Shown: positions 9,178 through 21,424 of the stretch, one piece after another
How positions within the stretch are numbered: the stretch's first letter is position 1
Layout: each line of letters opens with the position of its first letter
NCBI GenBank assembly: GCA_964196565.1
Contig: CAXMUH010000160.1
Location: 1 to 64,000 of the forward strand
Length of the DNA stretch: 64,000 nucleotides
Direction: 5' to 3'
DNA from: 2-12-FULL-42-15 sp964196565
GTDB taxonomy: Bacteria > Pseudomonadota > Gammaproteobacteria > Coxiellales > Coxiellaceae
Program-made: the position numbers and the translations under genes
The notes under the pieces: generated by a model
What the model was told of the DNA's origin: nothing
The model's database searches: none
What the model saw: only the letters and a program-made list of their open reading frames with translations

Positions 9178-11841
9178 TTATTTCAACATATTTCGTAACA
9201 CATACTGCAGAATACCACCATTCTTATAGTAGTTAAGTTCATTTTGCGTATCGATGCGACAATGTAATGGCGTTTGCTCAGTAGAGCCATCTTCACGTTG
9301 AATGGTCATGGTAACGTTGCCACCAGGAACTAATTCTTTAACGTGGCTAATGCTAATGATTTCATTTCCGGTTAACTTTAATGTTGTGCGATTGGTATCA
9401 TCTTGAAATTGTAATGGTAAAACACCCATGCCAATTAAATTCGAACGGTGAATACGTTCAAAGCTTTCAGCAATAACGGCTTTAACACCAAGTAATAACG
9501 TTCCTTTTGCCGCCCAGTCACGCGAAGAACCGGTGCCATACTCACAACCAGCGATCACGACAAGTTCTGTGTTTTCTTGCTTGTATTCCATTGCCGCATC
9601 ATAGATTGACATTTGTTTGCCATCGGGCAAATGTTTGGTATAGCCACCTTCAATGTCAGGTACCATTTCATTTCGAATGCGAATATTAGCAAAGGTGCCG
9701 CGCATCATTACTTCATGGTTACCGCGACGGCTACCATAAGAGTTAAAATCTCTTATCTCAACTTTATGATCAATTAAATATCTGCCTGCCGGGCTATCCG
9801 GTTTAATCGCACCAGCAGGTGAAATATGGTCGGTGGTAACACTATCACCTAATAATGCAAGGATACGTGCATTATGTACGTCTTGCATCGGTTCAGGTTT
9901 AATGCTCATATTTTCAAAGAAAGGCGGATTTCTGATGTAGGTGGAGTCTGGTTGCCAATCATACGTTTCACTGGCTTTTACATTAATACTGCGCCATTCT
10001 TTGTCACCTTCAAAAACTTCAGCATATTCTTTTGCAAACATGGACTCAGTGACTTTGGCCACCTCAGTTGCGACCTCACGATTGCTAGGCCAGATATCTT
10101 TCAAATAAACCGGGTTACCTTGTTGGTCATCACCCAGTGAATCTTTGTCCATATCAAAATGAATGGTACCAGCAATTGCAAATGCAACCACCAGTGGTGG
10201 CGATGCTAGCCAGTTGGCTTGGACTAATGGATGAATGCGACCTTCAAAATTACGATTGCCAGATAAAACCGCGCATGCAACCAAATTATTTTCAGTTACG
10301 GTTTTGGCAACAGCTTCGGGTAATGGGCCTGAATTACCAATACACGTGGTGCAACCATAACCCACTAAATAAAAACCCAAATCATCTAAATATTTCATTA
10401 GATCGGTTTTGTGAAGATAATCGGTGACCACTTTAGACCCTGGAGCCAGTGATGATTTAACCCAGGGTTTGCGCTTTAAGCCTTTTTCTGCGGCTTTTTT
10501 AGCAACGAGGCCAGCGGCTAACATAACGCTTGGGTTTGAGGTATTGGTGCAGCTGGTAATGGCTGCAATAACCACGTCACCATGGTGCATTTTAAAATCT
10601 TTGGGGCTTTGAAAACCGCCATTAATTTTTTGTCCGCCACTTAAATCAGCGACTACTTTTTCAGCGACACCTTTTAATGAGGATAAAGCCACGCGATCTT
10701 GTGGGCGTTTTGGTCCTGCGACTGAAGGTTCAACCGTGCTAATATCTAAATGCACGGTGTCAGAAAAAACAGGTTCAGGCGTAGTTTTATCAAACCATAA
10801 ACCTTGTGCTTGGGTGTAAGCTTTAACGCGTGCAATGGTTTCAGCTGAGCGCCCGGTTAGCTCTAAATATTTAATGGTTTCTGCGTCAATTGGGAAAAAT
10901 CCACACGTCGCCCCATATTCTGGCGACATATTACCGATGGTCGCACGATCGGCTAATGGTAATTCACTTAATCCTGGGCCAAAAAATTCAACAAATTTAC
11001 CGACAACACCTTTTGCGCGTAGTATTTGTACCACGGTTAAAACGAGATCGGTCGCGGTAATGCCTTCACGTAATTTACCTTCTAGGCGAAAACCAATGAC
11101 CTCAGGAATTAACATTGAAATTGGTTGTCCCAAAATAGCTGCTTCTGCTTCAATTCCACCAACACCCCAGCCGAGTACGCCAAGGCCATTAATCATGGTG
11201 GTGTGAGAGTCAGTTCCAACTAAAGTATCTGGAAAAGCATATGTTTTTCCATCAACTTCATTGGACCAAACTGCTTGCGCTAAATATTCAAGGTTAACTT
11301 GGTGACAAATCCCGGTTCCTGGTGGTACCGCTTGGAAATTAGCAAAAGAGCCTTGGCCCCATTTTAATAAACTGTAACGCTCATAATTACGCAGCATCTC
11401 AATGCGTACGTTTTCAGAAAATGCATCACTGTTACCAAATCGATCCACTTGAACGGAGTGGTCAATGACTAAGTCGACAGGAATAAGTGGGTTAATCTTA
11501 TTAGGATCACCTTTCATATTATCCATCGCATCACGCATTGCGGCTAAGTCAACAATGGCAGGGACACCGGTAAAATCCTGCATTAAAACGCGCGCGGGAC
11601 GATAGGCAATTTCTTGTGATGAGCACTTGTTATCTAGCCAGTGGGTAAAGCTTTGAATATCTTCTTTAGTGACGGTTTCGCCATCTTCAAAGCGTAATAA
11701 GTTTTCTAATAAAACTTTCAAAGTGAAAGGCAATTTGGAAATGCCCTTTAGGCCATTTTCTTCAGCAGCCTTAAGATCAAAGTAGTGGTAAGTTTTGCCG
11801 TCAACATTGAGTTCACGTCGGCACTTAAAGGAGTCGTGCAT
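9178..11841 (-). CDS. acnA: Aconitate hydratase A
   Basis: Isomerises citrate to isocitrate in the TCA cycle; cytosolic, with a 4Fe-4S cluster. 887 residues, typical of AcnA/IRP-type enzymes. The cluster ligands are visible: SCTNTSNPS and, further on, [33 protein letters not shown] and the swivel domain with [11 protein letters not shown] and [10 protein letters not shown] are intact. The ATG is preceded by AAGGGG. Monocistronic, with a promoter about 70 bases upstream. Confidence 0.97.
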   Translation of the reverse strand: MHDSFKCRRELNVDGKTYHYFDLKAAEENGLKGISKLPFTLKVLLENLLRFEDGETVTKEDIQSFTHWLDNKCSSQEIAYRPARVLMQDFTGVPAIVDLAAMRDAMDNMKGDPNKINPLIPVDLVIDHSVQVDRFGNSDAFSENVRIEMLRNYERYSLLKWGQGSFANFQAVPPGTGICHQVNLEYLAQAVWSNEVDGKTYAFPDTLVGTDSHTTMINGLGVLGWGVGGIEAEAAILGQPISMLIPEVIGFRLEGKLREGITATDLVLTVVQILRAKGVVGKFVEFFGPGLSELPLADRATIGNMSPEYGATCGFFPIDAETIKYLELTGRSAETIARVKAYTQAQGLWFDKTTPEPVFSDTVHLDISTVEPSVAGPKRPQDRVALSSLKGVAEKVVADLSGGQKINGGFQSPKDFKMHHGDVVIAAITSCTNTSNPSVMLAAGLVAKKAAEKGLKRKPWVKSSLAPGSKVVTDYLHKTDLMKYLDDLGFYLVGYGCTTCIGNSGPLPEAVAKTVTENNLVACAVLSGNRNFEGRIHPLVQANWLASPPLVVAFAIAGTIHFDMDKDSLGDDQQGNPVYLKDIWPSNREVATEVAKVTESMFAKEYAEVFEGDKEWRSINVKASETYDWQPDSTYIRNPPFFENMSIKPEPMQDVHNARILALLGDSVTTDHISPAGAIKPDSPAGRYLIDHKVEIRDFNSYGSRRGNHEVMMRGTFANIRIRNEMVPDIEGGYTKHLPDGKQMSIYDAAMEYKQENTELVVIAGCEYGTGSSRDWAAKGTLLLGVKAVIAESFERIHRSNLIGMGVLPLQFQDDTNRTTLKLTGNEIISISHVKELVPGGNVTMTIQREDGSTEQTPLHCRIDTQNELNYYKNGGILQYVLRNMLK

Positions 11842-11907
11842 GGTGTATCCCCTTAATGGTCTAAATAAGTTTTGTGTTGCGCTAGAATTGCGCGAAAGTC
11901 GGACCTG

Positions 11908-11936
11908 ATCATATCATAACCTCATTAATTCAGCAA
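11908..11936 (-). promoter_or_regulatory. Sigma-70 type promoter of acnA
   Basis: Reading on the minus strand: TTGCTG, a 17-base spacer, TATGAT. It gives a leader of about 60 bases before acnA. Confidence 0.6.
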
Positions 11937-12100
11937 ACTGCGCCAATGACCTGTTTATTTTTTTATATATGGGTAATTATAGCCATTGTTACAGCAAAGT
12001 TTAACTATATGTTTTTTAATAATTTTATATTTTTACAGCCTGTTTTTTTTTGTGATAAAAGATTCATTTGCGTTAAAACTCAAAAAACCACAGATTTAGC

Positions 12101-12128
12101 CTTGAATTTTGCGAAAATGACCTTATAT
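12101..12128 (+). promoter_or_regulatory. Heat-shock (RpoH) type promoter of groES-groEL
   Basis: -35 CTTGAA and -10 CCTTATAT separated by 14 bases, close to the RpoH consensus (CTTGAAA then CCCCATnT). The leader would be about 120 bases. A similar element precedes clpB. Confidence 0.7.
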
Positions 12129-12257
12129 CTAAACTCGTTAGCACTTGAGAATGCATAATTGAAAATCAAGTAGTTAGCAATTTGTTTGAGCCATCTCCCA
12201 AAGAGAAATTTATAGGCTCTTAACCTTTTTTATAGTTAGCAAAGGAGATAGTTAAGA

Positions 12258-12545
12258 ATGAACATAAGTCCTTTACATGATCGCGTTGTTATCCGTCGCT
12301 TAGAAGAAGAACGTACTTCTGCAGGTGGAATCGTGATTCCAGATACAGCAGCTGAAAAACCAGCTGAAGGTGAAGTGATGGCTGTTGGTCCAGGTAAGAT
12401 GTTGGATAATGGTCAAGTGCATCCGTTAGCCGTTAAGGTTGGTCAGAAAGTATTGTTTGGTAAATATTCTGGTACCGAGGTTAAAGTTAGTGGTTCTGAA
12501 TATGTTGTGATGCGTGAAGACGACATCATGGGTATTGTTGGATAA
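12258..12545 (+). CDS. groES: Co-chaperonin GroES
   Basis: The lid of the GroEL folding chamber. 95 residues, the normal size, with [14 protein letters not shown] at the N-terminus and the mobile loop [13 protein letters not shown]. The ribosome site AAGGAGA lies 11 bases upstream. It is followed after 36 bases by groEL in the usual order, under the RpoH-like promoter. Confidence 0.98.
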   Translation: MNISPLHDRVVIRRLEEERTSAGGIVIPDTAAEKPAEGEVMAVGPGKMLDNGQVHPLAVKVGQKVLFGKYSGTEVKVSGSEYVVMREDDIMGIVG

Positions 12546-12575
12546 TTTTTAATGGAAGTGAAAAATAAGAGGTAA

Positions 12576-14246
<1,671 letters not shown>

Positions 14247-14276
14247 TCACGCTTTTTGTTTGTTTTATATCCGAAG

Positions 14277-14303
14277 GGGCTGCAGTTGCAGCCCTTTTTT
14301 TTT
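14277..14303 (+). terminator. Rho-independent terminator of groES-groEL
   Basis: GGGCTG ... CAGCCC stem, which can extend through TGCA, followed by nine T. Confidence 0.9.
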
Positions 14304-14311
14304 GTATTATT

Positions 14312-14402
14312 GTAGGAAAAATAAAAACCTGGCCAACAGATCCCTCGGCTTCGCTCGGGACGACCCTTCGGCAGGCTCCGCTGGTCGGGAAGCAGCATGT
14401 GT
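14312..14402. repeat. Composite dispersed repeat (AACCTGGCCA type)
   Basis: Contains AAAACCTGGCCA as at 22464 and 45580, then two small palindromes (CCTCGGCTTCGCTCGGG and CCTTCGGCAGG...). Non-coding on both strands; the frames crossing it are by-products of the palindromes. Confidence 0.6.
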
Positions 14403-14419
14403 AGCATGATTCAATGGAC

Positions 14420-14521
14420 AAAAAAAAGCCCCGACACTGTCGGGGCTCTAATTATTAGCTAGACCATAATTTTCAAAGGAGCCAGCATTTACAGGGGTTC
14501 ATTAATTATGCCGGTTGATCT
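14420..14521 (-). ncRNA. Candidate small RNA, about 100 nt
   Basis: A self-contained minus-strand unit: a promoter at 14528-14557, about 75 nt of unique sequence, then a 9-bp GC-rich hairpin (AGCCCCGAC / GTCGGGGCT) followed by eight U's. No open frame longer than nine codons lies inside. It carries GGCUCCUUUG, a CU-rich anti-Shine-Dalgarno-like stretch of the kind many regulatory RNAs use to block translation. It does not match tRNA, 5S, 6S or 4.5S RNA as I know them. Function is inferred only; the promoter-terminator pair is what the sequence shows. Confidence 0.55.
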
Positions 14522-14527
14522 TATATA

Positions 14528-14557
14528 ATCGTACGCTCGAAGGGTGTGTGATGTCAA
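14528..14557 (-). promoter_or_regulatory. Promoter of the candidate small RNA
   Basis: Minus strand: a perfect -35 TTGACA, an 18-base spacer, and -10 TACGAT. Confidence 0.6.
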
Positions 14558-14788
14558 TTAGATTTTGATATGTGATTGAATAAATATGTTAAACCCAAGT
14601 CAAGTTAATCTATTAACACGCTGATAATAAAAGTATAGCTAGACCTCAGTTAATACTTTACTTCATCTTTGACAGCTAACTACGCATATGTTGGGGGGTG
14701 ATTTAAAATAGACACTTTTTATCTGCTGCTGCAATAAATGTTCTGTGCTAAACTACTTCGTCGAAAATACAATAGGTTAATAATTAAA
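14558..14788. other. Upstream region of proS
   Basis: AT-rich, no gene seen. It must contain the proS promoter; a TTGACA is present near 14669, but no convincing -10 at the right distance was found. Confidence 0.4.
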
Positions 14789-16492
14789 ATGTTAGTCAGT
14801 CAATATCTACTTGCTACGGTCAGAGAAGACCCATCTGATGCAGAATTGATCAGCCATCGTTTAATGTTACGTGCTGGACTGATACGAAAGCTAGCCAGTG
14901 GTCTTTACACCTGGTTACCCCTTGGGCTAAAAGTTTTACATAAAGTCAGCGCCATCGTGCGTGAAGAAATGGACCGCAGTGGTGCTTTAGAAATATTGAT
15001 GCCAGCAGTGCAACCGGCCGAGTTGTGGCAAGAAAGTGCGAGATGGGAACAATATGGCCCCGAATTATTACGTTTTTCTGATCGCCATCAAAGAGAATTC
15101 TGTTTTGGACCTACGCATGAAGAAGTTATTACCGATATCGCCAGACGAGAGTTGAGTAGTTACAAGCAATTGCCGCTGGTGGTTTATCAAATTCAAACAA
15201 AATTTCGTGATGAGATTCGCCCACGGTTTGGCGTGATGCGTGCACGTGAATTTTTAATGAAAGACGCCTATTCATTCGACATTAATGCAGAATCATTAAG
15301 CGAAACCTATAAAAAAATGTATGCAGCTTACGACAAAATCTTTACCCGATTGGGTTTAAAGTTTCGTGCGGTATTAGCTGATAGCGGCAGTATCGGCGGT
15401 AAGTTTTCACATGAATTTCAAGTATTGGCAGGTTCGGGCGAAGACCTAATTGTATATAGTGATAAGAGCGACTACGCTGCAAATATTGAGAAAGCACAAG
15501 CGTTGATGCCAAGCCATGACGCAAAAGCGCCAACCAAAACCATGGAAAAAGTAGCAACTCCTGACGTTAAAACCATTGATGATGTGGTTAATTATTTAAA
15601 GCTAAATATAAAAGACACCGTGAAAACATTATTTGTTAAAGGCGCAGAACAACCGATTATTGGTTTAGTGCTACGTGGAGATCATAATTTAAATGAGGTT
15701 AAGGCCGATAAGTTAACGATGATCGCTTCCCCGCTTGAATTTGTTGACGAAGAAAAAGCACAACAAATATTAGGTGCTGGATTTGGTTCGCTTGGCCCGG
15801 TTAATTTACCTGTGCCTTTTATTGTGGATCGTGATGCTGCAGTTTTAGCTGATTTTTGTTGCGGTGCTAATGAGGCAGGGTTTCATTTTACCGGCGTTAA
15901 TTGGGCGCGCGATGTTGAGTGCGTGGAAGTTGCTGACTTACGTAATGTGGTTGAAGGTGATAAAAGCCCGGATGGCAAAGGTGAATTACATTTTGCCCGG
16001 GGCATTGAAGTCGGGCATATTTTTCAGCTAGACCTTAAGTACAGTGATCCGATGAAAGCGACGGTACTGGATAAAAACGGTAAAAGTGTTCCGATTACCA
16101 TGGGCAGTTATGGCATTGGAATTTCGCGCATTGTCGCAGCTGCGATTGAGCAAAACCACGATGATAATGGCATTATTTGGCCAGAAGCGATGGCTCCATT
16201 TTTTGTGGCGATCGTACCAATGAAAATGCACAAATCCGATCGGGTGCGAGAGCAAGCGATGAAGATTTACCAAGATTTACAGGCCCAAGGCCTTGAGGTT
16301 TTGTTGGATGATCGTAATGAGCGTCCCGGAGTTATGTTTGCAGATATGGATTTAATTGGCATTCCACATCGCTTGGTTATTGGCGAGCGTGGATTGGATC
16401 AGGGCGAGATTGAATATAAAGATCGTTCAACTGGTGAAGTTAAAGCAATAGCTTTAGGTGATGTTGTTGATTTTATTTTAAAGCTTGCTTGA
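14789..16492 (+). CDS. proS: Prolyl-tRNA synthetase
   Basis: Charges tRNA-Pro; class II synthetase of the bacterial type with an inserted editing domain. I start at [15 protein letters not shown] because it aligns with the known ProS N-terminus; the longer frame adds 17 unmatched residues. 567 residues. Visible: [29 protein letters not shown], motif 2 region [19 protein letters not shown], an editing domain at about 220-400, motif 3 [17 protein letters not shown], and the C-terminal anticodon-binding domain. The ribosome site is weak and rather distant (AGG). Confidence 0.96.
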   Translation: MLVSQYLLATVREDPSDAELISHRLMLRAGLIRKLASGLYTWLPLGLKVLHKVSAIVREEMDRSGALEILMPAVQPAELWQESARWEQYGPELLRFSDRHQREFCFGPTHEEVITDIARRELSSYKQLPLVVYQIQTKFRDEIRPRFGVMRAREFLMKDAYSFDINAESLSETYKKMYAAYDKIFTRLGLKFRAVLADSGSIGGKFSHEFQVLAGSGEDLIVYSDKSDYAANIEKAQALMPSHDAKAPTKTMEKVATPDVKTIDDVVNYLKLNIKDTVKTLFVKGAEQPIIGLVLRGDHNLNEVKADKLTMIASPLEFVDEEKAQQILGAGFGSLGPVNLPVPFIVDRDAAVLADFCCGANEAGFHFTGVNWARDVECVEVADLRNVVEGDKSPDGKGELHFARGIEVGHIFQLDLKYSDPMKATVLDKNGKSVPITMGSYGIGISRIVAAAIEQNHDDNGIIWPEAMAPFFVAIVPMKMHKSDRVREQAMKIYQDLQAQGLEVLLDDRNERPGVMFADMDLIGIPHRLVIGERGLDQGEIEYKDRSTGEVKAIALGDVVDFILKLA

Positions 16493-16550
16493 ATTTCAAT
16501 AATTTTGCCCTAATATTAAAGACAAAGTATCTATATTTTAAGGATGATGA

Positions 16551-18455
16551 ATGGACCATTTTAAATTATCCCCACGCCGGAGCCTGTATCGTTGGCTGGG
16601 ATGGTTTTTCTTTATCAACTCGTGCATTGCTCTCTTTATTATATTTGGCTATTTGCCTCAAATCGAAACGCTTAACATGGTGCCTGGCGCTACAACTGGC
16701 AGCACTGTTTTTGCCTATATTTACTTTATATTTACTTTTTTTGCAGAAGTCAGCTTGTATATGTTTTTATGTGCTGCGTTATGCTTGGTGGTTGCGACGA
16801 TTTTCCCTTGGCGAGCGTTAGTGATTTTATTGGCTGCTATCTTAAGTGCCATTATTTTATTTTCATTGATTGGGGACACCATCGCTTTTCGGCTTTTCCA
16901 TATGCATTATGCGTTGGTTGGATGGAAGGTTTATAAAGCAGGTGCATTTTCTGAAGTAATCCCCTTAGGATTAAAAGAAGAGTTTATCGCCTTGAGTGCT
17001 ATTTCAGTTGTTGTGGTATTAGAAATTATTCTGGCGCTGTGGTTGTGGCGAATATTTTCAAAGCCGCAGCACAAATTGGCGAACAAAATTGTTAGTGCTT
17101 CTGTGGTTGGGATTTGGTTGTTGGTCTACACTTCATTTGGTTTTGCAGTTTCAGATCACGTTTGGACGGGCGGTTATCGCTATGCAATTTTGCGCACTGG
17201 TCGCGTGGTTCCTTATTTAAGTCAACTGTATTTGGCTGCGTTTGAACGTAAAAATTCGGTGCAAATGCTTACTCTTGGAAAAACCAAAACCCCAATGGCA
17301 ATCAACTCTATTCAAAAACCATTACGCTACCCCTTACAACCGATTGTGTGTTCTCCAAAGCCGAAAAAAATGAATGTCGTCATCATTGCTGTGGATACCT
17401 GGCGCTATACTTCGATGACAAAAAAAGTCACCCCAAATATTTATCGTTTTGCAAAAAATTCGATTCAGTTCCAAGATCATTATAGTGGTGGTAATTGCAC
17501 TGGCCCGGGATTGTTTTCAATGTTTTATGGTCTGCCGCCTAATTATTGGGACTCTTTTTTGAAATATAAACAATCCCCATTAATGCTGGATACGTTTCAA
17601 AAAGAAGGTTATCAGATTAGAGCTTTTTTAAGCGCGCAAAGTAATTTCCCCCAATTTGATAAGACTATTTTTGTAAACGTAAAGTCATTAAAGCGCTATA
17701 CTCCAGGCGATTCATCTTTGGTTCGAGATCAAGGCATTACCAAAGAGTTCGTTTCATTTATAAATAAGCGTAATAGTGAAAAACCATTTTTCAGTTTTAT
17801 GTTTTACGATGCTCTGCATAATTATTGTGAGCCGGACAGACCCAAACAAAATCCATTCCAGCCTGCGGTTGAACATTGTGATCGCTTTTCTTTGGATGCA
17901 AACTCTGAGGTGGCGCCTTATTTAAATCTTTACAATAATAAAGTGTATTTTGTCGATTTAGAAGTTGCAAAAGTATTGAAAGCGTTAAAACAAAAGAATC
18001 TACTTAAAAACACCATTGTTATTATTACTGCAGACCACGGCGAACAAATGAATGATGAGGGCTTGGGTTTGTGGGGACATGCCAGCGCGTATTCAACTTA
18101 CCAGCTTCATGTGCCAATGATTGTGCATTGGCCAGGAAAAAAAGTCATAAATATTGCTCATCAGACCACGCATTATGATATTGTGCCGACTTTGATGAAC
18201 CAGGTTTTAGGTTGTAGCACTACGGCATCCGCTTATAGTGTCGGCCAATCATTATTTGACACTAAGCAAAGCCCTTACTTTATTGCGGCGAGTTATGGTG
18301 ATTATGCTATTATTTCACCAGAAAAAGTTCTACGTATTTATCCCGGAGGTGACTTCAAAATAACCAATATGTATGGTCATCCTGAGTCACAGTCACAGTT
18401 TAATCCTTCTGTGCTCGCAGAGGCATACCGAGATTTGCAGACCTATTTTCATTAG
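16551..18455 (+). CDS. yejM: YejM/PbgA (LapC)-like inner-membrane sulfatase-fold protein
   Basis: 634 residues. The N-terminal ~200 residues form five hydrophobic helices (DUF3413-like, beginning YRWLGWFFFINS), followed by a periplasmic sulfatase/alkaline-phosphatase fold from about residue 270 (VVIIAVDTWRY, NCTGPGLFSMFYGLP, IVIITADHGEQM, WGHASAYSTYQLHVPM). In enterobacteria YejM senses lipopolysaccharide and adjusts LpxC turnover. Here the nucleophile region reads VDTWRY, so catalytic ability is uncertain, as in the family. The ribosome site is AAGGA. It is followed by tolA-tolB-pal-cpoB, an envelope-maintenance context. Confidence 0.85.
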   Translation: MDHFKLSPRRSLYRWLGWFFFINSCIALFIIFGYLPQIETLNMVPGATTGSTVFAYIYFIFTFFAEVSLYMFLCAALCLVVATIFPWRALVILLAAILSAIILFSLIGDTIAFRLFHMHYALVGWKVYKAGAFSEVIPLGLKEEFIALSAISVVVVLEIILALWLWRIFSKPQHKLANKIVSASVVGIWLLVYTSFGFAVSDHVWTGGYRYAILRTGRVVPYLSQLYLAAFERKNSVQMLTLGKTKTPMAINSIQKPLRYPLQPIVCSPKPKKMNVVIIAVDTWRYTSMTKKVTPNIYRFAKNSIQFQDHYSGGNCTGPGLFSMFYGLPPNYWDSFLKYKQSPLMLDTFQKEGYQIRAFLSAQSNFPQFDKTIFVNVKSLKRYTPGDSSLVRDQGITKEFVSFINKRNSEKPFFSFMFYDALHNYCEPDRPKQNPFQPAVEHCDRFSLDANSEVAPYLNLYNNKVYFVDLEVAKVLKALKQKNLLKNTIVIITADHGEQMNDEGLGLWGHASAYSTYQLHVPMIVHWPGKKVINIAHQTTHYDIVPTLMNQVLGCSTTASAYSVGQSLFDTKQSPYFIAASYGDYAIISPEKVLRIYPGGDFKITNMYGHPESQSQFNPSVLAEAYRDLQTYFH

Positions 18456-18487
18456 TAGCCTGGACGATTTGCACCCAGACAGTTTTT

Positions 18488-18534
18488 GTAGGGTGGATTT
18501 GGATTAGCGCCGTAAGACGCGTAATCCACCTTAC
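18488..18534. repeat. GTAGGGTGGATT dispersed palindrome
   Basis: GTAGGGTGGATT and AATCCACCTTAC are inverted arms about 20 bases apart. A relative is at 59419-59460. It lies between yejM and tolA. Confidence 0.75.
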
Positions 18535-18645
18535 TACTACTTTTGCGCTTTTAATTTAGTAATCCACCATTTTTTTTGTTAACGGTGTTTACCCATGCGC
18601 CAAGAGAGGTTATTATTACTCCACTCAGAGGGAGCTCAGTATAAT

Positions 18646-19485
18646 ATGGTCAAGCTATTCAAAATTAAACCATCGTATCGATTTCCATTGTTTGTTGTCT
18701 TAACATTTCATGCGCTGTTAATTATCGCGCTCAGTGTTTCTTTGACACAGACACATTATCGTTGGCACAGTAATTATGCTCAAAAACCAATCGTAAAGGC
18801 TGTGGCAGTTGATGCACAGGCTGTGAATAAACAAATTAAGCAAATTAAATGGGAGCAGGCCGCTAAAGAGCGACGTGAGCGTCAACGTTTGCAAAAATTA
18901 AAACAACGTGCTCGGAAAGTGTCCCAAGCGCGTATAGCTGAACAAAAGCGAATACGGCGATTAAAAGCCAATCAGAAGCAATTGCAGCAACAGCAGGCGC
19001 TGCGTGAAAAAGAGGCCGCTGTACGTGCTAAAGCCTTACAGACGCAAGTTAAGCGTCTGCATCAGCAGGCTCTCAGTGAAAATCAACAACGTTTACAGCA
19101 ACGATTGCTTGACCAACAAATGCAAGCTGAAAAAGCCCAGATTAGTAAGCAAAAGCAAGCACTTGAAAAAGCGCATTTGGCTCAATTTAAAGGCGTGTTG
19201 AATAAATATCGCGCGCAAATATTGCAGTTGATTCAAAATAATTGGCATCCTCTTGTGCAAAACTCTAAACTATATTCCCAGTTTATGGTTCACGTTGCCC
19301 CAGGTGGACTCGTGACCAATGTGGATTTGTTAAAGAGCAGCGGTAATGCGGCACTTGATCGGTCAGCGCGGCTTGCGATTATTAAATCTTCACCTTTACC
19401 CGTTCCAAAAGATGCGGCATTATTTGATCGTTTTCGGCAATTTCGTATCAAAATGTCGCCGCAGGAAGTTAAAGGTATCAGCTAA
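18646..19485 (+). CDS. tolA: Cell envelope integrity protein TolA
   Basis: Bridge of the Tol-Pal system that couples inner-membrane energy to the outer membrane during division. Starting at MVKLFKIKPSYRFP (GAGGGAGC upstream) gives 279 residues: one membrane anchor at 13-33, a Lys/Gln/Ala-rich coiled coil (about 60-190), and a C-terminal domain III (YRAQILQLIQNNWHP, VHVAPGGLVTNVDLLKSSGN). A frame extending 17 residues upstream has no support. tolQ and tolR, which normally precede it, are not in the window; yejM is there instead. Confidence 0.93.
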   Translation: MVKLFKIKPSYRFPLFVVLTFHALLIIALSVSLTQTHYRWHSNYAQKPIVKAVAVDAQAVNKQIKQIKWEQAAKERRERQRLQKLKQRARKVSQARIAEQKRIRRLKANQKQLQQQQALREKEAAVRAKALQTQVKRLHQQALSENQQRLQQRLLDQQMQAEKAQISKQKQALEKAHLAQFKGVLNKYRAQILQLIQNNWHPLVQNSKLYSQFMVHVAPGGLVTNVDLLKSSGNAALDRSARLAIIKSSPLPVPKDAALFDRFRQFRIKMSPQEVKGIS

Positions 19486-19506
19486 TAAATTAGGGATGGG
19501 ATTATC

Positions 19507-20829
19507 ATGAAAAATATATTCACTTTGGTGTTGGCGTTATTATGCAGTGTTATTTTCACGCAAAGTTATGCCATTTTGGACCTTGAGTTAACTCAAGGCG
19601 TAGCCGCTTCGGTGCCATTGGTGGTGGTGCCATTTACAGGGGCAAAGGTGCAAGTTCCTGGTAATCAAACCTTGGCACAAATTATTGATAACGATCTGCA
19701 AAACAGTGGTGAGTTTCGAGTTATCAACCAAAATAAAAGTCAAAATATTTTGGGCGGAAATTTAAATGCTACACAATGGCGTCTGCAGGGTGCCGACTAT
19801 ATATTAACGGGTTCGGTTGAAGCAACGGCGACTCAAGGTTATCTTGTACACTTTCAGCTAAAAAGCTTATTTGATTCAAAAGCAAATTCAAAAGTAAAAA
19901 ATGGTGATGCGTTACTCAATGAAACTTATAGTTCGCCAGCTCAGTCGTTACGAAATTTAGCGCATCACATTAGTGATCAGGTCTATAAAAAATTGACTGG
20001 CACTCAAGGTATTTTTTCAACTCGTATTGCTTATATTCTTGTAAAGCATCCAACAAGAAATGTTTCGCACTATTTATTGGTGGTTGCTGACGCCGATGGG
20101 TTTAATCCGCAAACTTTATTAAGTTCTAACCAACCGATTATGTCACCCGCTTGGTCACCGGACGGGAATAATATTGCCTATGTTTCGTTTGAAGGGCATC
20201 GTGCAGCAATTTATCTGCAAAATTTAGCCAGCGGCAAACGGCGGTTAATCAGCAAGACACCTGGCATTAATGGTGCGCCAGCGTTTTCTCCAGATGGTAA
20301 AAAGTTAGCTTTGGTGTTAACAAAAACGGATAACCCAAAGATTTATTTACTTGATATTGGAAGCAAACAATTACGCCAGATTAGTTCTGGTTGGTCGATA
20401 GATACTGAGCCCGCATTTTCAGCCGATGGCAGTTCGTTGTTGTTCACTTCGAATCGAGATGGTTCACCACAAATTTATCAATACTCTATCCCAACGGGAA
20501 CGACTTCTCGGCTAACGTATAACGGCAAATACAACGCGCGTGCGCTATACACTCCAGATGGTAAGTCCATTGTCATGATGCATCGCCAGGATGGCAACTA
20601 CGGGATTGCTCGAATGGATTTTGGCTCTGGAACGTTATTTGCATTAACACAAGCCGGGGCCGATGAATCACCGAGTTTAGCTCCTAACGGTAAGATGGTA
20701 ATCTATGCTACTCAATACGCGGGACGTGGGGTTCTGGCAGAGGTCTCTATTGATGGCCGAATAAAATTGCGTTTGCCCGCACGCGAGGGTACAGTTCAGG
20801 AGCCCGCGTGGTCACCTTTTCTCACTTAA
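19507..20829 (+). CDS. tolB: Tol-Pal system beta propeller protein TolB
   Basis: Periplasmic partner of Pal. 440 residues: a signal peptide (about 1-22, ending SYA), an N-terminal domain (about 30-170), then a six-bladed propeller with repeated [31 protein letters not shown] and [11 protein letters not shown] units. The ribosome site is GGGATGGGA. It starts 21 bases after tolA and is followed after 29 bases by pal, so it belongs to one operon. Confidence 0.96.
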   Translation: MKNIFTLVLALLCSVIFTQSYAILDLELTQGVAASVPLVVVPFTGAKVQVPGNQTLAQIIDNDLQNSGEFRVINQNKSQNILGGNLNATQWRLQGADYILTGSVEATATQGYLVHFQLKSLFDSKANSKVKNGDALLNETYSSPAQSLRNLAHHISDQVYKKLTGTQGIFSTRIAYILVKHPTRNVSHYLLVVADADGFNPQTLLSSNQPIMSPAWSPDGNNIAYVSFEGHRAAIYLQNLASGKRRLISKTPGINGAPAFSPDGKKLALVLTKTDNPKIYLLDIGSKQLRQISSGWSIDTEPAFSADGSSLLFTSNRDGSPQIYQYSIPTGTTSRLTYNGKYNARALYTPDGKSIVMMHRQDGNYGIARMDFGSGTLFALTQAGADESPSLAPNGKMVIYATQYAGRGVLAEVSIDGRIKLRLPAREGTVQEPAWSPFLT

Positions 20830-20858
20830 ATATTCAAAACTAACAAGGAGTAAATATT

Positions 20859-21422
20859 ATGAAAATCGTTCATATTTTAAACTATTTTATGGCTGGAGTT
20901 GTTGTTGTCGGCTTAAGTGCTTGTAGCACCACCGGACAGAAACAACCTACCGCCCAATTTAGTTCAGATTTTGGTCAGGGTGTCGGCATTGATACCTCAA
21001 ATAGCTATGCTTTACAGCAGAATTCCAGGTATACTGACCAAGTTAAACGCAACCAGTACGGGAAGATTGTTAACTCGTTGGTAGCTCCTGCTAATCAGAC
21101 GTATTATTTTACACTGGATAGCAACGCGATTCTGCAAAATGACTATAAGGCGTTAGTGATGCAAGCCAATTATTTGGCTGCACATCCAAAAGCAATTATT
21201 AGGCTTGAAGGAAATGCCGATAATAGAGGCTCAAGAGAATACAATGTGGGGCTTGGCTGGCGTCGAGATCAATCAGTAGAGCGATTTTTGCAACAGCATG
21301 GAGTATTGCACCGTCAAATTAAAAAGGTAAGTTATGGTAAGGAGCACCCTGCTGTCATTGGAAACAATGAACATGCTTGGCGTTTAAACAGAAGAGTGAA
21401 ATTAGTTTACGAGGCAAAATAG
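20859..21422 (+). CDS. pal: Peptidoglycan-associated lipoprotein Pal
   Basis: Outer-membrane lipoprotein that binds peptidoglycan and TolB. 187 residues with a lipobox LSAC (Cys about 22), a linker, and the OmpA C-terminal fold: VNSLVAPANQTYYFTLDSNAI, LEGNADNRGSREYN and VSYGKEHP. The usual GH(A/T)D motif reads GNADNRG, with Asn for His, a small departure. Ribosome site AAGGAG. The stop overlaps the cpoB leader. Confidence 0.94.
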   Translation: MKIVHILNYFMAGVVVVGLSACSTTGQKQPTAQFSSDFGQGVGIDTSNSYALQQNSRYTDQVKRNQYGKIVNSLVAPANQTYYFTLDSNAILQNDYKALVMQANYLAAHPKAIIRLEGNADNRGSREYNVGLGWRRDQSVERFLQQHGVLHRQIKKVSYGKEHPAVIGNNEHAWRLNRRVKLVYEAK

Positions 21423-21424
21423 AA

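Larger units (their letters stand above)
11842..12257. other. Intergenic region between divergent acnA and groES
   Basis: 416 bp without a convincing gene. It holds the acnA promoter (minus) and an RpoH-like groES promoter (plus), each listed separately. The rest is AT-rich. A TTAGCACTT half-site near 12139 recalls a CIRCE arm but lacks its partner. Confidence 0.7.

Noticed and set aside
10137..10427. Plus-strand frames inside acnA
   Set aside because: Lie within a highly conserved enzyme on the other strand; no start signals.
11946..12158. 70-codon plus-strand frame before groES
   Set aside because: Phe/Tyr/Lys-rich translation of AT-rich promoter DNA; contains the RpoH-type promoter itself.
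12139..12160. CIRCE operator upstream of groES
   Set aside because: Only a TTAGCACTT half-site; no GAGTGCTAA at nine bases.
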